A stretch of DNA of 64,000 bases from Sphagnum compactum (lineage: Eukaryota > Bryophyta > Sphagnopsida > Sphagnales): NCBI GenBank assembly GCA_965153455.1, contig OZ234499.1:4509577-4573576 (forward strand). The letters run 5' to 3'. Shown piece by piece: positions 26,160-39,358 of the stretch (position 1 is the stretch's first letter; each line of letters opens with the position of its first letter). The position numbers and the translations under genes are program-made. The notes beneath the pieces are model-generated. The model was not told where the DNA came from. It searched no databases and saw only the letters and a program-made list of their open reading frames with translations.

Positions 26160-28140
26160 ATGTGATTTTTCATCCAATGGAAACATATCAGAGTGCATTG
26201 TGCAATAGTAGGGGAACTTACATTACCGACTATCCGAATCCCATGCCCCTGACATTAGCCTATCCAATCGGTAGGTAGGTATGGGTTAAGACATTTAGGA
26301 AAGAAAATTTGGGCCTCCAATGAGGTGAGCCCCATATAAGTTGAAAATGCCCAATGACTTTCATGGTAGGGAATAAGGACCCACACAGGTAACATCACCT
26401 TCTTGAGTGAGGCATAGTAATGGCCAAGTGAAACCCCAATAATTTTTTATAAAGATTTGGACTTAGAGACAACTGAACATTTAGTCTAAACATGGGATAT
26501 GTATAATAGTGAGAAGCAATTTGGATGAATTTTAGGGTTTCTAGGTTGTACCATGGTACCAGAGTGGGTGCAGGGTCAGAAGTTACTTACTATGTTCAAT
26601 AGTGCATCAAAGGTAATACCGACCACTTTTGTGGACTGAAGTCAAGGTGAATTGATCATTGGAAAAAATCGGTAAAAAAAAATCGGTAAAAAGGCTCGTG
26701 TTGTCGGTCTGAAACAGTAAACTAAAGAGAAGGGAAATGAATTTGAACATTCAATATCACGTGGTCGAGTTTGGAGTTAGTTATCCGTTGTCGTGTAAGG
26801 GTAAAATGTAAAAACCAGTGTTGGGATGAGGGTATTTGGAAACAAATCAGAATCAAAAACCCATCGGTTCCGGGTATTTGAAAAAAAATCAAAATCAAAG
26901 AACCTTTGATTCCAGTTATTTCAAAAATTCTTCAACAACCATCCAGTCTTATGAAAGAATCGACAAAGAACAGGTGGTTCTCTGGGCGGGTATTTGACTT
27001 TTTTGAGAAAATTTTGAGAATCGTGATCATATATCAGAATTGGGTATTCGAATTTTTAGGTAACCATGGTTATCAACTCTGATAAACCCGCCTGATACCT
27101 GATGAGTATTTGATGCAATTTTTAATACCCACCCAACACTAGTAAAAATTAGAAATAAAAAACCGTCCATTTACTTTTAAATGCTCACAATAACTGGACC
27201 AAAAATGGCTTAAAAAAATTAATCATTGGTCCCAGGGGTCTCCTTTGTCAATCCTCAAATGAACCATTCCCCATTTATTTATTTATTTATTTCAACTCTA
27301 CTAGGCGCTATGTCTTGGCCATTAGCCTGGGCACCCAAGGGGCCTAAGAAATGGTTGTTATGTGCACTATTATAAATTGATTGTAGTGTCAATTGTAAGC
27401 CTTGGTTGGTGCACACATGCTCTTGACCATGCTGAAAGTTGTCATGTAAAACCATGTGTTGTTCATAAGCTTTCATGCCAACAATTGGTGAGATTTGTTG
27501 AAGATTTTTAAAAAAAACATTCTTATGTCAACCCATATTTGTTCACCGGATGTGATTTAGCCCTATTTTCCATGATTGTCATGTGACTTGCAAGTTACAT
27601 AATTGAATATCACTTCACCATCTGAAAAAATTAATTTCACATCAATTGATATGCCATTCATTCGTTTATGTGATTAAAACCTTGTAATTTTTGCATGAGG
27701 TAGGAAACACTTGGTTTGTAATTATAAATTTGGATATTTACCTCCAAATTATCATTGATGAGTTGTGGTGTGGCATTGCTAAAGTGGCCACAAAGAATCC
27801 TTTCTACACTTTGAAACTAAACACGACAAGTTGATAGATAATAAAGCTTGGGATGGGTGACTTTTTTATAGTATGAATGTGGTTGCAACACATAAAGAAA
27901 ACTTCTAGAAAAGGCTCAAGGATGCACCCTTGGCAACACTAGGGGGAAAAGGTTCTTGATCACATTTTTTCCATAAAGCTTTAGTGTCAATTCTTCTACC
28001 TCTATTACATGGACCAAAATGAACCAAGAAGATGATTGTACATCAAGCCTTAACATGGTAATGCCATCCATGTGTGGACTAGAAAACCCTTGAAACATGC
28101 AAGTGACATCACTCTAAATGCCCATTGTTGACCACTATGA
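26160..28140. other. Intergenic, no gene recognised
   Basis: AT-rich sequence with short repeats only, for example a ttta microsatellite at about 27275. Possible remains of older elements around 26.8-27.1 kb could not be classified. Confidence 0.4.
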
Positions 28141-28141
28141 G

Positions 28142-28593
28142 AAGCTAGCTGCCATCATTGATGGGGGTAGCAGAGAGAAAGAGCATGAGAGGAGGGTTGG
28201 ATACAGCAAGCCCTGCATAAAGGGTGATGGTGTTGTACATTGTTACTCCTCAGGTAGATGGCTGCCATCATTGATGGGTAGCAGAGAGAAAGAGCATGAG
28301 AGGAGGGTTGGATACAGCAAGCCCTGCATAAAGGGTGATGGTGTTGTACATTGTTACTACTCAGGTAGATGGCTGCCATCATTGATGGGTAGCAGAGAGA
28401 AAGAGCATGAGAGGAGGGTTGGATACAGCAAGCCCTGTATAAGGGTGATGGTGTTGTACATTGTTACTCCTCAGGTAGATGGCTGCCATCATTGATGGGT
28501 AGCAGAGAGAAAGAGCATGAGAGGAGGGTTGGATACAGCAAGCCCTGTATAAGGGTGATGGTGTTGTACATTGTTACTCCTCAGGTAGATGGC
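28142..28593. repeat. Tandem array, four units of 110-111 bp
   Basis: Units start near 28142, 28253, 28364 and 28474, each containing agcagagagaaagagcatga and gtgatggtgttgtacattgt. The first two units are 111 bp, so an accidental frame remains open through them (GSREKEHERRVGYSKPC repeated). The later units have lost one base (ctgtataagg versus ctgcataaagg) and shift frame, which argues against coding. Confidence 0.9.
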
Positions 28594-28834
28594 AGCTAGT
28601 GGGCATTTCTTACTGTGATGTGAGGGGTGAGGATTCAATCAAATCCTCCTCTGCTTAGAGATGCTGTGCATTTGGAAATTGGGACGTGCTGCGACATGTG
28701 GATCCTTTCCTGATTCTCTGCAGGTTTCCTCAAGCTCAGAAAATACTTTGCATGTGGAACGAACTGGGACCAGTGGGCCAGTTTGTCATTGTCTGGTGTA
28801 TTGCCTTACCAACTTGGCATGATATACCTTAGTA

Positions 28835-28967
28835 TGGCCTCTTTTGATCTTAGTCTCAGGCATGTTTTTCTGGGAAGTTGGCCTCTCTTGATCTTAGTCG
28901 CAGGCATATTTTTCTGGGAAGTCGGCCTCTCTTAATCTTAGTCTCAGGCATGTTTTTCTGGGCAGTT
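28835..28967. repeat. Tandem repeat, three units of 44 bp
   Basis: The phrase catgtttttctggg recurs at 28861, 28905 and 28949, with ggcctctcttgatcttagtc between. Only a few bases differ between units. Confidence 0.85.
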
Positions 28968-28969
28968 GA

Positions 28970-31900
28970 CCATGTCGGAGGCTGCTTGGTTTTTGTGATG
29001 CATAGGACTCAGTCAAACTGCTGGTGTGCAGACAATGACATTGGTTCTTGTATTTCTTCGGCTGTGACCTGCAGCAACCTGCTTGCTGATCTTGCACACA
29101 CATCTTGTATTTCTTCAGTAAAGTTTTAAGACTATATGGTTCCCCTCAAGGTCACCACAGTACCGGCATGACCTTCATGTGGTGGAAACTCTGCCTACAA
29201 ATAAGCCACAAACAAGACACAATTATCAGCACCACCAGCAATCATGTTTTCCACATGTAATCCAGCATACGAGTTTGCCACAAATTCAAGAGAACAGTCA
29301 GGACTATGAATTCACCAATGCATAGAGCAGCAAATTTTGACGAGCCTGTGAACACTATGTGGGCACCCTGCCAGGCCCAATTATGCGGCATGGCGATGGA
29401 CCATTAAGAGAACTGCTTGACCAGGTGCTGTGGGGCCTCCATTGCTGCTCCCTCTATCCCAACTGCACCAATTATTGATAATTTCAATCCAGCTCCAGAA
29501 TTTGTTAGAGAATCTGACCCATAGAGAACTGTAGAGAAAATGACATTGAAGCATTGGATGTCATTAATGGTTTAGATTATGGACATTATTCAGCATTATA
29601 GAGCTTGGGAGAGTCTATTGGAACACTGAACTCCAGGATCCAAGGGTTAAACAAATATATCCGTCATAAGAATCTTCATAAGTACTGAAAATTTCTCAAT
29701 ACTGACAATTTCAGGCAACCTGAAATGAATATGGAGATAACCCTGATAATAAGGAACTGGAGATTTCACATCTGACTGAAAAACCAGAAACCATCAGCAA
29801 CCATGAAAAAGAGGAAACCCTAGTACCCTCAAGAAAAGAGAAAACCAGACCACAAAACAGAATTGATGAGCAGTTTGAAGTTTGAACTGCAACATTGGTC
29901 ACAAAAGCATGTTCAGGAACCTTCAATAGCAACACATATGGCATTGACCACCTACTGTAACATCCCATGACTCCATCACTTCTGGGCGTGGGTCCAAATA
30001 CTGTGAAACAGGAAAGAAAACGGAGAGAAGAAAGGAGGGCTTTGTGATGAATGTTAGAGGATCTTTCCATCATAAGGAATATGGAAAATTTACCTTGCTG
30101 AAAAAGCTTACAACAATGGTTGTTGCTGCTACAGAAGACCCTGACATGGACACCAACTGTTGAGAACTCAACAGGATTTCCTGAAACTTTGGGGTGCAGA
30201 ACCAGTAAAGAACCTTGGGAACAGATATGGGTGTGTTAATGGTCATTCTGCACCTTCAATACTAGATATTTACTTTCCTCCTGTTCAAATAACCATTGCA
30301 CAAGGATTACAAAAAAAATTCAGATTCCTCTTATCGTCTATGTATCAAGCGAACACCATAGATGTCACCAAAATGCATATGAATTTAGGTTGAATCACCT
30401 TCCTTTGCCAAATTGATTGCTGCCTCAAAGCTGCAAAATCAAGAGAGACCAATTATAAGTTAATTTCCTGAACATATAGACATGAATTGCTGAAGGATTT
30501 GAAAAAATTCCAGGAATGACCACTTAATCCAGGATTTCACAAACACTTCCAAAGATTCTGCAAACATTGAGTCTGCCAGAATGTTTCATGACTGAAATGT
30601 GCCTCAGCAAGGGAGTGCAGGTGCACAAGTACTTGCCTACTACAACTGGTTAGAACCTGTTACACCAGCACAAGAAAAGTGCTGCAAGAAACACAGTGGT
30701 TTCATGGGCATCTCAGAAGCTTTGAATGTTGTAAATTTAGTCTCCATATGCAGCATCTGATGGAATTAAACCTGGGTGTTCCAAATCTGAAAGTCTAAGA
30801 TCTTGGAGTTTCAAGATGCCCAGGACAATCATCCACTGGCACCATGATTCTGACACCCTATATAAGAGTTAAACATGTCTTTTTGCAAAACTTTTGAAGG
30901 CAAACCATAGATCTGAAAGTCGGCACCAGTCAAAAGAGAAGTGACACATGAGAAATATAATATAGATACCACACCAAATCCCCCAAATCTGAATTTGACA
31001 GAGTTCTGGACCTACAGCTAGAAAAGGCTTTACCTGGTTCATCCCCAGTCCCCATAACAATTTGTGGCTTTTGCACCATAAATTGCCAATCCATACAGTA
31101 TTCATGTGAAACAATGGACCTGCCAACATGACTGGCACACCAAGGCTATCAGCAGAGTCAACCAATAAACTGCTCACACTTGATCCTATATTCAAAGTGG
31201 AGATTTCCCCAGAGCCAAATGACGGATCTAAGAATGATTATGACAGCCTCAGGTAGAAGCAAAGTAAGAGTGACATGATCAGTAGGAATCATCCTTTGCT
31301 TGGGTCCTCATTACTTGCTAGGGTGCAGATATTACGTGGTATGGATTGGTAGCATGGTATGCATGTGACAGACTGATTGCTGGAGTAATAATAGAAAAAA
31401 GACTATGTAATGCTGATAGGAATAGTACACTAGCTTAAACAACAAGGATGTAAGCTTGAGAGTATTGGCATTTTAGAGACATTCAGCAAGCTGCAGGTAC
31501 AAAGCTTCACTTCCTGCTACCTGGTCCCTGAAGTTGCAAGGGTTGGTCCTCTCAAATCCATAGCCTTATCAACCTTCTTGTATTCGATTCTGCTTGTGTG
31601 TACTGAGTTCCTTGTCTACTGGAGAATCGGATGGGCTATTTGACTCCAAAACACATCTCTCACTGTTGAGACTGCAATTTTCTTGCCATGACCATTACGT
31701 CACACCCAGTTGCAACCCCCTGAAGGGTACTGAAAGCTGTTGTGTTGAGCATGCTGGGTCAGAAGCTCAATCCCTGCACCTAGCCTTCACCAACTCATAT
31801 CTTGTGATTAGATAGCTAGACATGTTGATTCAAAAGCCATCATATTCTCGCGATGTTCCAAGCTACCATAGTCTCAGAAAGTTTCAATAGAATTGGACCA

Positions 31901-34355
31901 AATTTCTATGCCAAGCATCTGATCAAAGGATGTTCTTACCTGTTGAGCAATCTGCATATTTCAGCTTCAGGCCAGCAACTTCAAGAAATTGGTCACTGAA
32001 CTTTCAAGCTCCACCACTGCCGATTTCACAATCCTTCCTCAGGAGAACCCAAAGGAAACCATAAACCAAACTCTTGGGCACAAATGGGGACAACAATATC
32101 TATTGGACTTGGGTGAGAACGAGGGATCACAGACATTGAATTCAAAGAAAAATATGCTTTGAGTACTGAGTGGCTCCAAACACTGTGCCTCTTGTGGCTG
32201 GTGAATGCTCCTTGTAATTGACAAAAAAATTCCATGTTCCACATTTCCATTATGTCTCACTGTTATGATGAGGTTGGTGAAAATCCCGTAGTGAATGTTC
32301 AGCAACAATCATGCTTTGACTTGTTGTTTCAGTTCCAAATGGTTGTGACACCAGCCAGCACTTTTTCTTCGAATCCTCACCTAAAACCCCGTGTGCTTTG
32401 GGACTGACCAGAGACGCACACTTTTTCTATTTATCATTGGAGAAGCCCTGCTGCAAGTCAGAATATCTGAGCTTCTAAAATTTCGCATGGAGAAAAGTTT
32501 GTTCCTGGTATTCATCCCTCCTTGCCATCGCAAATTGATTCAGAGATGGTGAGCTTCAGTACTGGAATCAAACCCCCTGACAATTGAGCACTGGAGCATT
32601 CTAGACAAGTCTACTCTTGAGCCTCCATTGCAATTGCCCAGTGATAACATATGCTGAAAGGTCCTTAGAACCCATCTTTCTTACATTGAGCTGTGGTAAC
32701 ATGCACATATTCTGCTTCCATGAAAGATCAAAAATACCTGTAAATTTTGAAAAACGTTGAAAGAAAACTGATGGCAACCTAGAATCAAAAGTATCTTCCA
32801 CATTTTCAAAATATCTGCAGAGCTGGTTTTATAACTCTTTCTTTGACAACTCCTATAGTGAAAGATACAAGAATGTCATCTTCTTCAGCCAGTAAGAACC
32901 CAGATTTCTCTAATGACGTAGGTTTCTCTCAAGACTGAAAACCATCATAGAGACTTATTAACTGACATTAGTTGCCAATAGTGGATGATAGTAGGCATTG
33001 CCCAAACTCATTGATGAGAATTAGTTGCCATTTTTGAAACTTTGGCAATTTAAACTCTGGATCATTCATGTCTATGCACCCCAAATTAAGATGTCCAAAT
33101 GAACAATGAAACTAGTGCCAATTATGTTTGGATTCTTTCTCTCTCTCTAGAGCTCAGAGGAGGAATGACAGTGTGACTACCATCTCTTCACTCTCGAAAC
33201 TCAATGCATTAGATTCTGGCTATTTTGGGGCCTGGTTCAGAGAAGGAAAACAGCATACCCATTACCCTCAGACCATCATTTCTTTGAAATCATTAAAGAA
33301 GTTATGCCTTCTTCAGTTCATGGTTTGAGGATTTTTTGAGGAGAAGGAAAATAGGTAAGACTAGACATGTGTACCTCTTTGGGATTGAAGACCTCCAACA
33401 ACTTTTTAGCTTGAGCTTGTAGGGATTCAGTAAGCACGACCTTGCTCTCGGAAAAACCAGGGCAATACACTTTCTTTTACTCTTAGTTCCAGAGGGTTTT
33501 TGGTGCCAGTTTTGGTATTTAATGTCACTCAAATTCAAACTTTGAAACATGGATGGTTAAGCTGATTTTGGAAAGAGATCTGTAATATTATGTTGAATTC
33601 ATTGTCATTTTCAAAAAATGTCTGGTAATATATTGTCATCCTTGATAAACATGTCCTTTCCTTCAATTCTAGATTGTGTTTTGAAAGAAATGGCTTCAAA
33701 ACTTTAGAAAGTTGCACATGAAAGGCTGAAAAGGACAAAAGTAACTCCATGAACAAGAAGAAAATGAAGAACATTATCAGATTGCAAACCAGACTTGTAT
33801 GAAGAAGCAAGAATGAACAAGGTGCCCAGATAGTTGAGCATCTCCACCTACAGGAGTAAAATGGCCTGTGCACACAATTTTGTAAATGCAAAATTTTGTG
33901 AACATAATTTTTCATGTGAGTTCTGATTGAAGTGCTTCCAATCATAAAGTTTGTAATTCTCTTTGAAACTTTTTGAATGATAGGTCGCAAGTCTATATAA
34001 ACATAATTATGATATGATTGTGATTGTAAAAAAAATTGAAACCTATGTTTCACAAGGGAGAAGGAGCTTAAGTTGTTGTAGGAAGCAACTTAAATCTTTT
34101 TTTTACGACATATAATCATGTCTTCAGATAAAAACAGCTCTTTTTCCTTTTAAAACATGATTGCCCCTCCTAAGTGCAACTTAAGCCTTGCATCTTTGGG
34201 AACGTGATTATTCTCCAAAGAGCAACTTAAACCCCTTTTTATTTCGAGAATGTGGAACATGTGAAAAGTGTAAAGGAAGCTCCTTCCATGCCTCAATAAA
34301 AGCAAAAGTTTCAAACACAGACTGGAAACATTGTGTGGGTCAAAGGAAGGAGGCA
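28970..34355. other. Single-copy-looking tract without an intact gene
   Basis: Composition is less AT-rich than the transposon-filled tract to the left, but all frames are broken by stops. It lies just upstream of the plus-strand MPS1-like remnant and could hold its decayed 5' half. A short basic fragment near 29.8 kb (KPLVPSRKEKTRPQNRIDEQ) looks coding but I cannot assign it. Confidence 0.35.
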
Positions 34356-34359
34356 TAAT

Positions 34360-35570
34360 AAGAATTGGGAAGAAATAGAGTACCTCCAGTGCTTGAAAGG
34401 GAAGCACCACATCATACAGCTGATCGATTTCACACAGCTCTTTGGTCTAATATGCTGAAGAGCAGGATCAGTTCCTTCAAGGATGTTCACAGGTAGGGAG
34501 GGCATCTCAGTCATTTGTCTTCTTTTTCTGGATAGAATTTGTTTTTGTTCATGTGGTTAAAAATCTTGGAGCTCAACCTATGTCCATGCGTGTGCAGGTT
34601 ACAAAACAAGCAGGTTCTAGATAGAAGGAATTATCAGGGGGATGACATAAGAGAAGATGCCTTCATCATCTTTATGGTGCTGGAGTATGGAGTGATTGAC
34701 TTGGCAAACATGCTTTCTGTGAAGTGCAACAAATAAGGCAATGGGAAATGGAAGTTGGGTGGAGAGGACCCAGAAGAAACCGCCTGGCTCTGACTTTTCT
34801 GGCCGGTAAATGAATCTTTAAGCTTTTCACTTATCCTTTGCAAGTTTTTCACTTAAGTAGACCTTGTAGCTCATGTCCTCTGTGTAGTTCTGATTCTCAC
34901 TGTAGAGTTCAAGCATTCCTATCAGTGGTTTGCTACAGCATATATTGGAGGCTGTCAAGACAATCCATGAGGAACACATTGTGCATTCAGACCTAAAGCT
35001 TGCTAACTTCTTGCTTGTGAAAAGTGGACTGAAGCTCATACACTTTGGTACTGCAAAAGTAATCCAAAATTATACAACCAACATAGTGTGTGAATCTCAC
35101 CTGTACATCATTCATATGAAATTAAGAATGGAATTGTCAAGTTGACCTGAGGTTATTGCCTACCATGCATGTAGCTCGTGCTTCTCCTATTAACAGTAAA
35201 CATATATCTTTTGCAGATGGGCACAGTGAACTACATGCCACCAGAGACATTCTTCAACAGCACAACAGAGCCAAACCTCTGACATGTGGTCACTTGGCTG
35301 CATTTTTTACCAAGTGGTGTATGGACAGCCACCATTTGCTGACCTCAGATTCAATGCTAAAATAAAGTCCATCACGAATCCAAATCACAAGATAGACTTT
35401 CCTCCAGTTTCCAACCCCTGGCGGGAGGACATCATGTTTGACTTGGGATCATCACAATCAGACGAGCATACTGGAAGTTGGAACTCTTGCAGCACCCTCT
35501 CTTACAACCAGATACTGCCCGGCTAGTTCCAATGACTGCACTAGTTGGAGAGATTTGGAAAACCAATTGA
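34360..35570 (+). pseudogene. MPS1/TTK-like dual-specificity kinase remnant
   Basis: Pieces of an MPS1 catalytic domain occur in order. These are EIEYLQCLKGKHHIIQLIDF (34372-34431), FMVLEYGVIDLANMLS (about 34670-34720), [20 protein letters not shown] (about 34960-35015), [20 protein letters not shown] (from about 35220), [20 protein letters not shown] and [17 protein letters not shown]. Family members are spindle-checkpoint kinases that phosphorylate KNL1. The copy is dead. TAA at 34734-34736 is followed by an in-frame TGA, frames change near 35280, 35435 and 35478, and the metal-binding DFG reads HFG at 35041. Intron-like gaps with plausible borders remain, so this is a duplicated rather than a retroposed copy. 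The N-lobe glycine loop was not found. Confidence 0.82.
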
Positions 35571-35654
35571 AAGTTTTGTCTTCTCAAGAGTCTGATGGTC
35601 TGAATGGCAAGCAATCCTAAATGACATGCGAAGGTTAAAGAGATTGTGGTGAGG

Positions 35655-35850
35655 TCCGTGGTTCACCAGTTGTACAATGATAGGGTTGGAGCACCTGGAC
35701 ATCCACTGCCATGAACAAAAGAGTATCTATGGATAGGGAAGTTCTTACCTGTCCAGTTGTACAATGTAGAGTCTGAGGACCTGGTCATCTGCTGACACCA
35801 ACAAAAGACTATCTGTAGATGGGGAAGTTCTTAGCTGTCCAGTCTGCAAG
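35655..35850. repeat. Two-unit ~86-bp tandem duplication
   Basis: The phrases agttgtacaatg (35668, 35755) and gggaagttctta (about 35737, 35822) recur with the same spacing. Non-coding as far as can be seen. Confidence 0.65.
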
Positions 35851-35910
35851 AAAATGGAGATGTTGTCCCAGAGTTGGTGGGACCTTATGTGATTTACAGT
35901 AACAAGTATG

Positions 35911-36062
35911 GTGCTGCCCAGACAGTTGCTGCAGATGGAATGGAAAGAGAAGAGAAAAAAGTTCCTGATCAACCTTCTTTGAGTGCTGCCCAGCTGGTTG
36001 CTGCAGATGGAATTGGAAGAGAAGAGAGCAAAGGTCCTGATCAACCTTATTTGCGTGCTGCA
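35911..36062 (+). repeat. In-frame 72-bp (24-residue) tandem repeat
   Basis: The phrase gtgctgcccag recurs at 35911, 35983 and 36055. Both units translate in one open frame (AAQTVAADGMEREE, then AAQLVAADGIGREE). Spacing by a multiple of three with mostly conservative differences hints at former coding sequence, perhaps the C-terminal tail of the kinase remnant just upstream or of another lost gene. Confidence 0.55.
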
Positions 36063-36064
36063 GT

Positions 36065-37585
36065 CACTGGTGGTGATGAACCTGACAATTATGGCCTTTG
36101 TTGCACATATTCAGAGCTTACTGGCTTGGGTGATCTCGTGGCATATGATACAAAAGAACTAAATTCTTTCTTTTCAAGCTCTTGCCAACAAATTTCCTGC
36201 CAAATTTGACTGCAAGCCTTGGCCATCTTATTCCCTTGGTCTGTGGTCTTCATGTTGAACCACTCCATGCAACAGCACTCGCAGCTTTTAAAAGAGTGTT
36301 TATCCCAAGGCTGTGACACCACAAGAATTCTTAAGCTTTTTGCCTAGAACCTCAAGCTCTGCAATGTTGTGATATATCCCTCAGATTGTGGTAGATTTGC
36401 ATTTCTTCCAGGACTCAATATTTACATGCAAAGAGGCACTTTTGCACAGGAGCCCTCCTAGATCTGTTTTTCCTGCAGCTCCTTCATGCTAAGCTAAAGC
36501 TCATATCAATGTGTTGCTCTCTAAGCTTGGAGGGGCTTGGACAGATTAGAGAGTGATCACAGCAAGAGGTTATGTCTTATGCACAGATCAGTTTGTGGTG
36601 ATTGTATTCAGGCCTCTAACAAGTTCTGCATTCTGAAGGGGTACATGGAGAGTTTGAAGAAAGCCCAGTTTGACAAACCCATTTATCACTGGTTTTCCTA
36701 TGTAAGGGAACATTTCTGTTTCTAGAGATTTTTGTTCTTAATTTTATTTTCTGCTGTACCATAACATACGCACTGGATGAACTTCTCCAGTCACAAAGCC
36801 GGTTTTCTTCTACAGGAATAATGCACATTTCCATGCATCCTCCCACACCACTAGTGTACTTTAACACACCGATGTTTCACTGGTACAACAGTAGTACAAC
36901 AGTGATTCAATGTAAAACAGTAGAAATTTGATGTAAGTTTGATGCATTGTTGGTAAACAGAGATATCTGTATTCAGTTGAGGTTCAGAATTTGAGGTTTT
37001 TGCCAACAGCCCAATGTCCTATGTACTTACATCTGACATTTCTGCCTGGGTTTCCAGCATCCAAATTTTATGCTGGGTGATACATTGACTTCTTTTATTT
37101 TGGGACTTTTTAGAGTGAATGAATTGCCATTTCACTTTCTGAAGTTTCCAGAATATCTAGGCACAATGTAGTAACATCTTGCTACAGCACCATTGACCAT
37201 GTTCCTCTTGATCAGTTGATTTCTTGATCTTTTGCAGGACACCCATAAAACTAATCACAAAAAACCTGGGGTAGCTGACTCCATGAAACCAAATGGTGTT
37301 CTGAACAGAGTCAGGATCTCTGTCTTCAAAGGGAATTTTCCATATGACAAAAACCCCAGAGTAAGATAAAATCCATGAGAGATGGTGATATTCTGGTTGA
37401 AAAGGAATTTAAAGCTCAATTCAAAAACAGATTCCAGTGATTGCCAGAAAAAAATGGTACTCATTTATAAAATACTGGTTATGTTGTGGGATTTCTAAGA
37501 GGAATTCTAGTTCTGTGCAGTACACACGTTTCTCAATCCTTGTACCTCATCAACAATCCATAAGTAAGAGATTTCATGCTGTAAA
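36065..37585. other. Intergenic region downstream of the first CYP94 gene
   Basis: No gene recognised. It contains the likely 3' flank of the minus-strand P450 at 37588. A frame at 36537-36725 (QFDKPIYHWFSYVREHF) is open but unidentified. Confidence 0.35.
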
Positions 37586-37587
37586 CT

Positions 37588-39358
37588 TTACAAATCATGT
37601 CTGTATGTCAAAGGGTGAACTCTCACAGGCAAGCCGTTCTTGATGGGCATGGTCAAACTCAAGGCATAGGTTGGCTTGAAATTTTCAGGGACAGAAAATG
37701 TGAATTGGGTTAGGAGCCCTGCTGCTACCAACTTCATTTGAAGCATTGCAAAGTCTTTCCCCAAGCACACACGAGGGCCTGCTTGAAACACAGCAAACTT
37801 ATACAGGCTCTCTGGAACAAAAACTCCATCTTTCAGCCATCTTTCTGGTTTGAACTCCAGGCAATCAGCCCCCCACAGTTTTTCCATTCTTCCCATTGCA
37901 TATGGATGATACACCACTCCTGTCCTCTTAGGGATATGGGTTCCATCTGGCAGCACATCATCTTCTAGGGCCATCTTACCATCAAGCGGAACTGGGGGAT
38001 ACAGCCTGAGAGATTCTGTCACAGCTGCATGCAAGTAATGCATTTGCTTTAGCTCCTCATAAGTGAATGAAGTGCTAGGATTGTCTCTTCCCTCCTTGCT
38101 GTCAACATGAACTCTGAACTTTACTATTTTTGCAATCTCAGCACGAATTGTGCCTTCAACATGACGGTTGCATGAGAGCAACCAAAAGAACCATGATAGG
38201 CCTGTAAAACAAATCCAACCAAATGTTAAGCACCAAATCATAAGTAACTGAACCAAGTTCTAGTCTGAAGAAACCAAAAGAGGACAAAATTGATGTTGTG
38301 AATAAACCTGCCGAGGTGGTATCCCTTCCTGCTAGGATGAAACTTATCACAATGTCCCGCAAGAAGCGATCAGAGAAGGCTTCCTGCTTCTGGTTCTCGT
38401 CCTCATATTCAACACTCCTTTCCTTTTCTTGTGCAGGGAGGCCCATGAATCGTGACAAAAGGTCCATATGTTGATCTTCCAAACTTTCCAATCTTGTCCT
38501 TCCAGAAGCAATTTCCATTAATTGTTTCCTCCTTGTCTGGATCACAGAAATAGCAAAATCATCAATCTGACGCACAGCTTCACGAATCTTTCTTTCATTG
38601 CCAACATTAAGAGCCCGTTGAAGCCTCAAGATGAATGGAAAGCTCCCGAGCCGAGCTGAAGTGAGTGATGTTGCTATGTCAAATGCTTGAGCAAACTTCA
38701 CATTTGGAAGTGAAAAATCCAAGCATGCAGGATCAACTCCAAACCCCAGTTTGCAAATGCTATCAAACGCAAATCGCATGAAAAGGTCTTGGAGATCAAT
38801 TGAAGCTCCTTCATTGCAAATTTTTCCAAGCAGCGGCACGAGTCGACGATTGAGCTCTGCTTGAATTGTTCCATGCATGAAATTCCGAAGTGACTTTGAA
38901 GTAAATTCATGGCTTGCAACTTTTCGTTGTACTTTCCACTCATCTCCATTTGCATTGAAAATCCCTTCTCCAAGAAGATCACTGAAATGGCGTCTCATGA
39001 CAATTCCTTTTGGGTAATTCTCAAAATTGGTCTTCAAGATGTACTCCACATTCTCAGGGTTTGCTGTGATGTGCCGACACAAGCCACCGGGCCAAACAGT
39101 CCGGATTGTCATGGTGGATTGGTTCTTCATGTGATCTGTCATATAGTCCAACACTATGTCTCTCTGCCATAGCACCTGCATAGTACTGCCTATGATTGGG
39201 TACACTTTGGGCCCTTTGTTCTTTCCATACAGGGGATGATGCCACCATATGTAGACAAGAGTGACAACAATAACTGCGAAAAATGTTATCACCAAAGTCT
39301 GCAATTGGGGGGCCTTCTTCAGAAACAAATTGGCAATCTCATGCTCTTGCGTTGACAT
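37588..39358 (-). CDS. CYP94-like cytochrome P450 (CYP86 clan), copy 1
   Basis: Exon 1 is 39358-38308 and exon 2 is 38201-37588, with a 106-bp GT-AG intron. The joined product is 554 residues. The N-terminus has an ER membrane anchor (FFAVIVVTLVYIWW) and a basic hinge (YGKNKGPKVYPIIG). Visible P450 signatures are the I-helix AGRDTTSAG (split by the intron), ExxR as ESLR, FKPERW, and the haem loop FQAGPRVCLGK. CYP94-type landmarks include NPENVEYILKTNFENYPKG and FAFDSICKLGFGVDPACLD. Family members hydroxylate the omega end of fatty acids or, in angiosperms, jasmonoyl-isoleucine; the substrate here is unknown. All key residues are intact. It is one of two tandem copies in the same orientation. 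The last seven residues (LTYRHDL) differ from the sister gene. Confidence 0.93.

Noticed and set aside
28118-28495. 125-residue repeat protein
   Set aside because: It is the tandem array read in an accidental frame; a one-base loss in later units breaks it and no family is recognised.
34150-34514. Minus-strand frames of 67-86 residues over the kinase remnant
   Set aside because: They are shadows of the plus-strand MPS1-like exon, which has clear family similarity.
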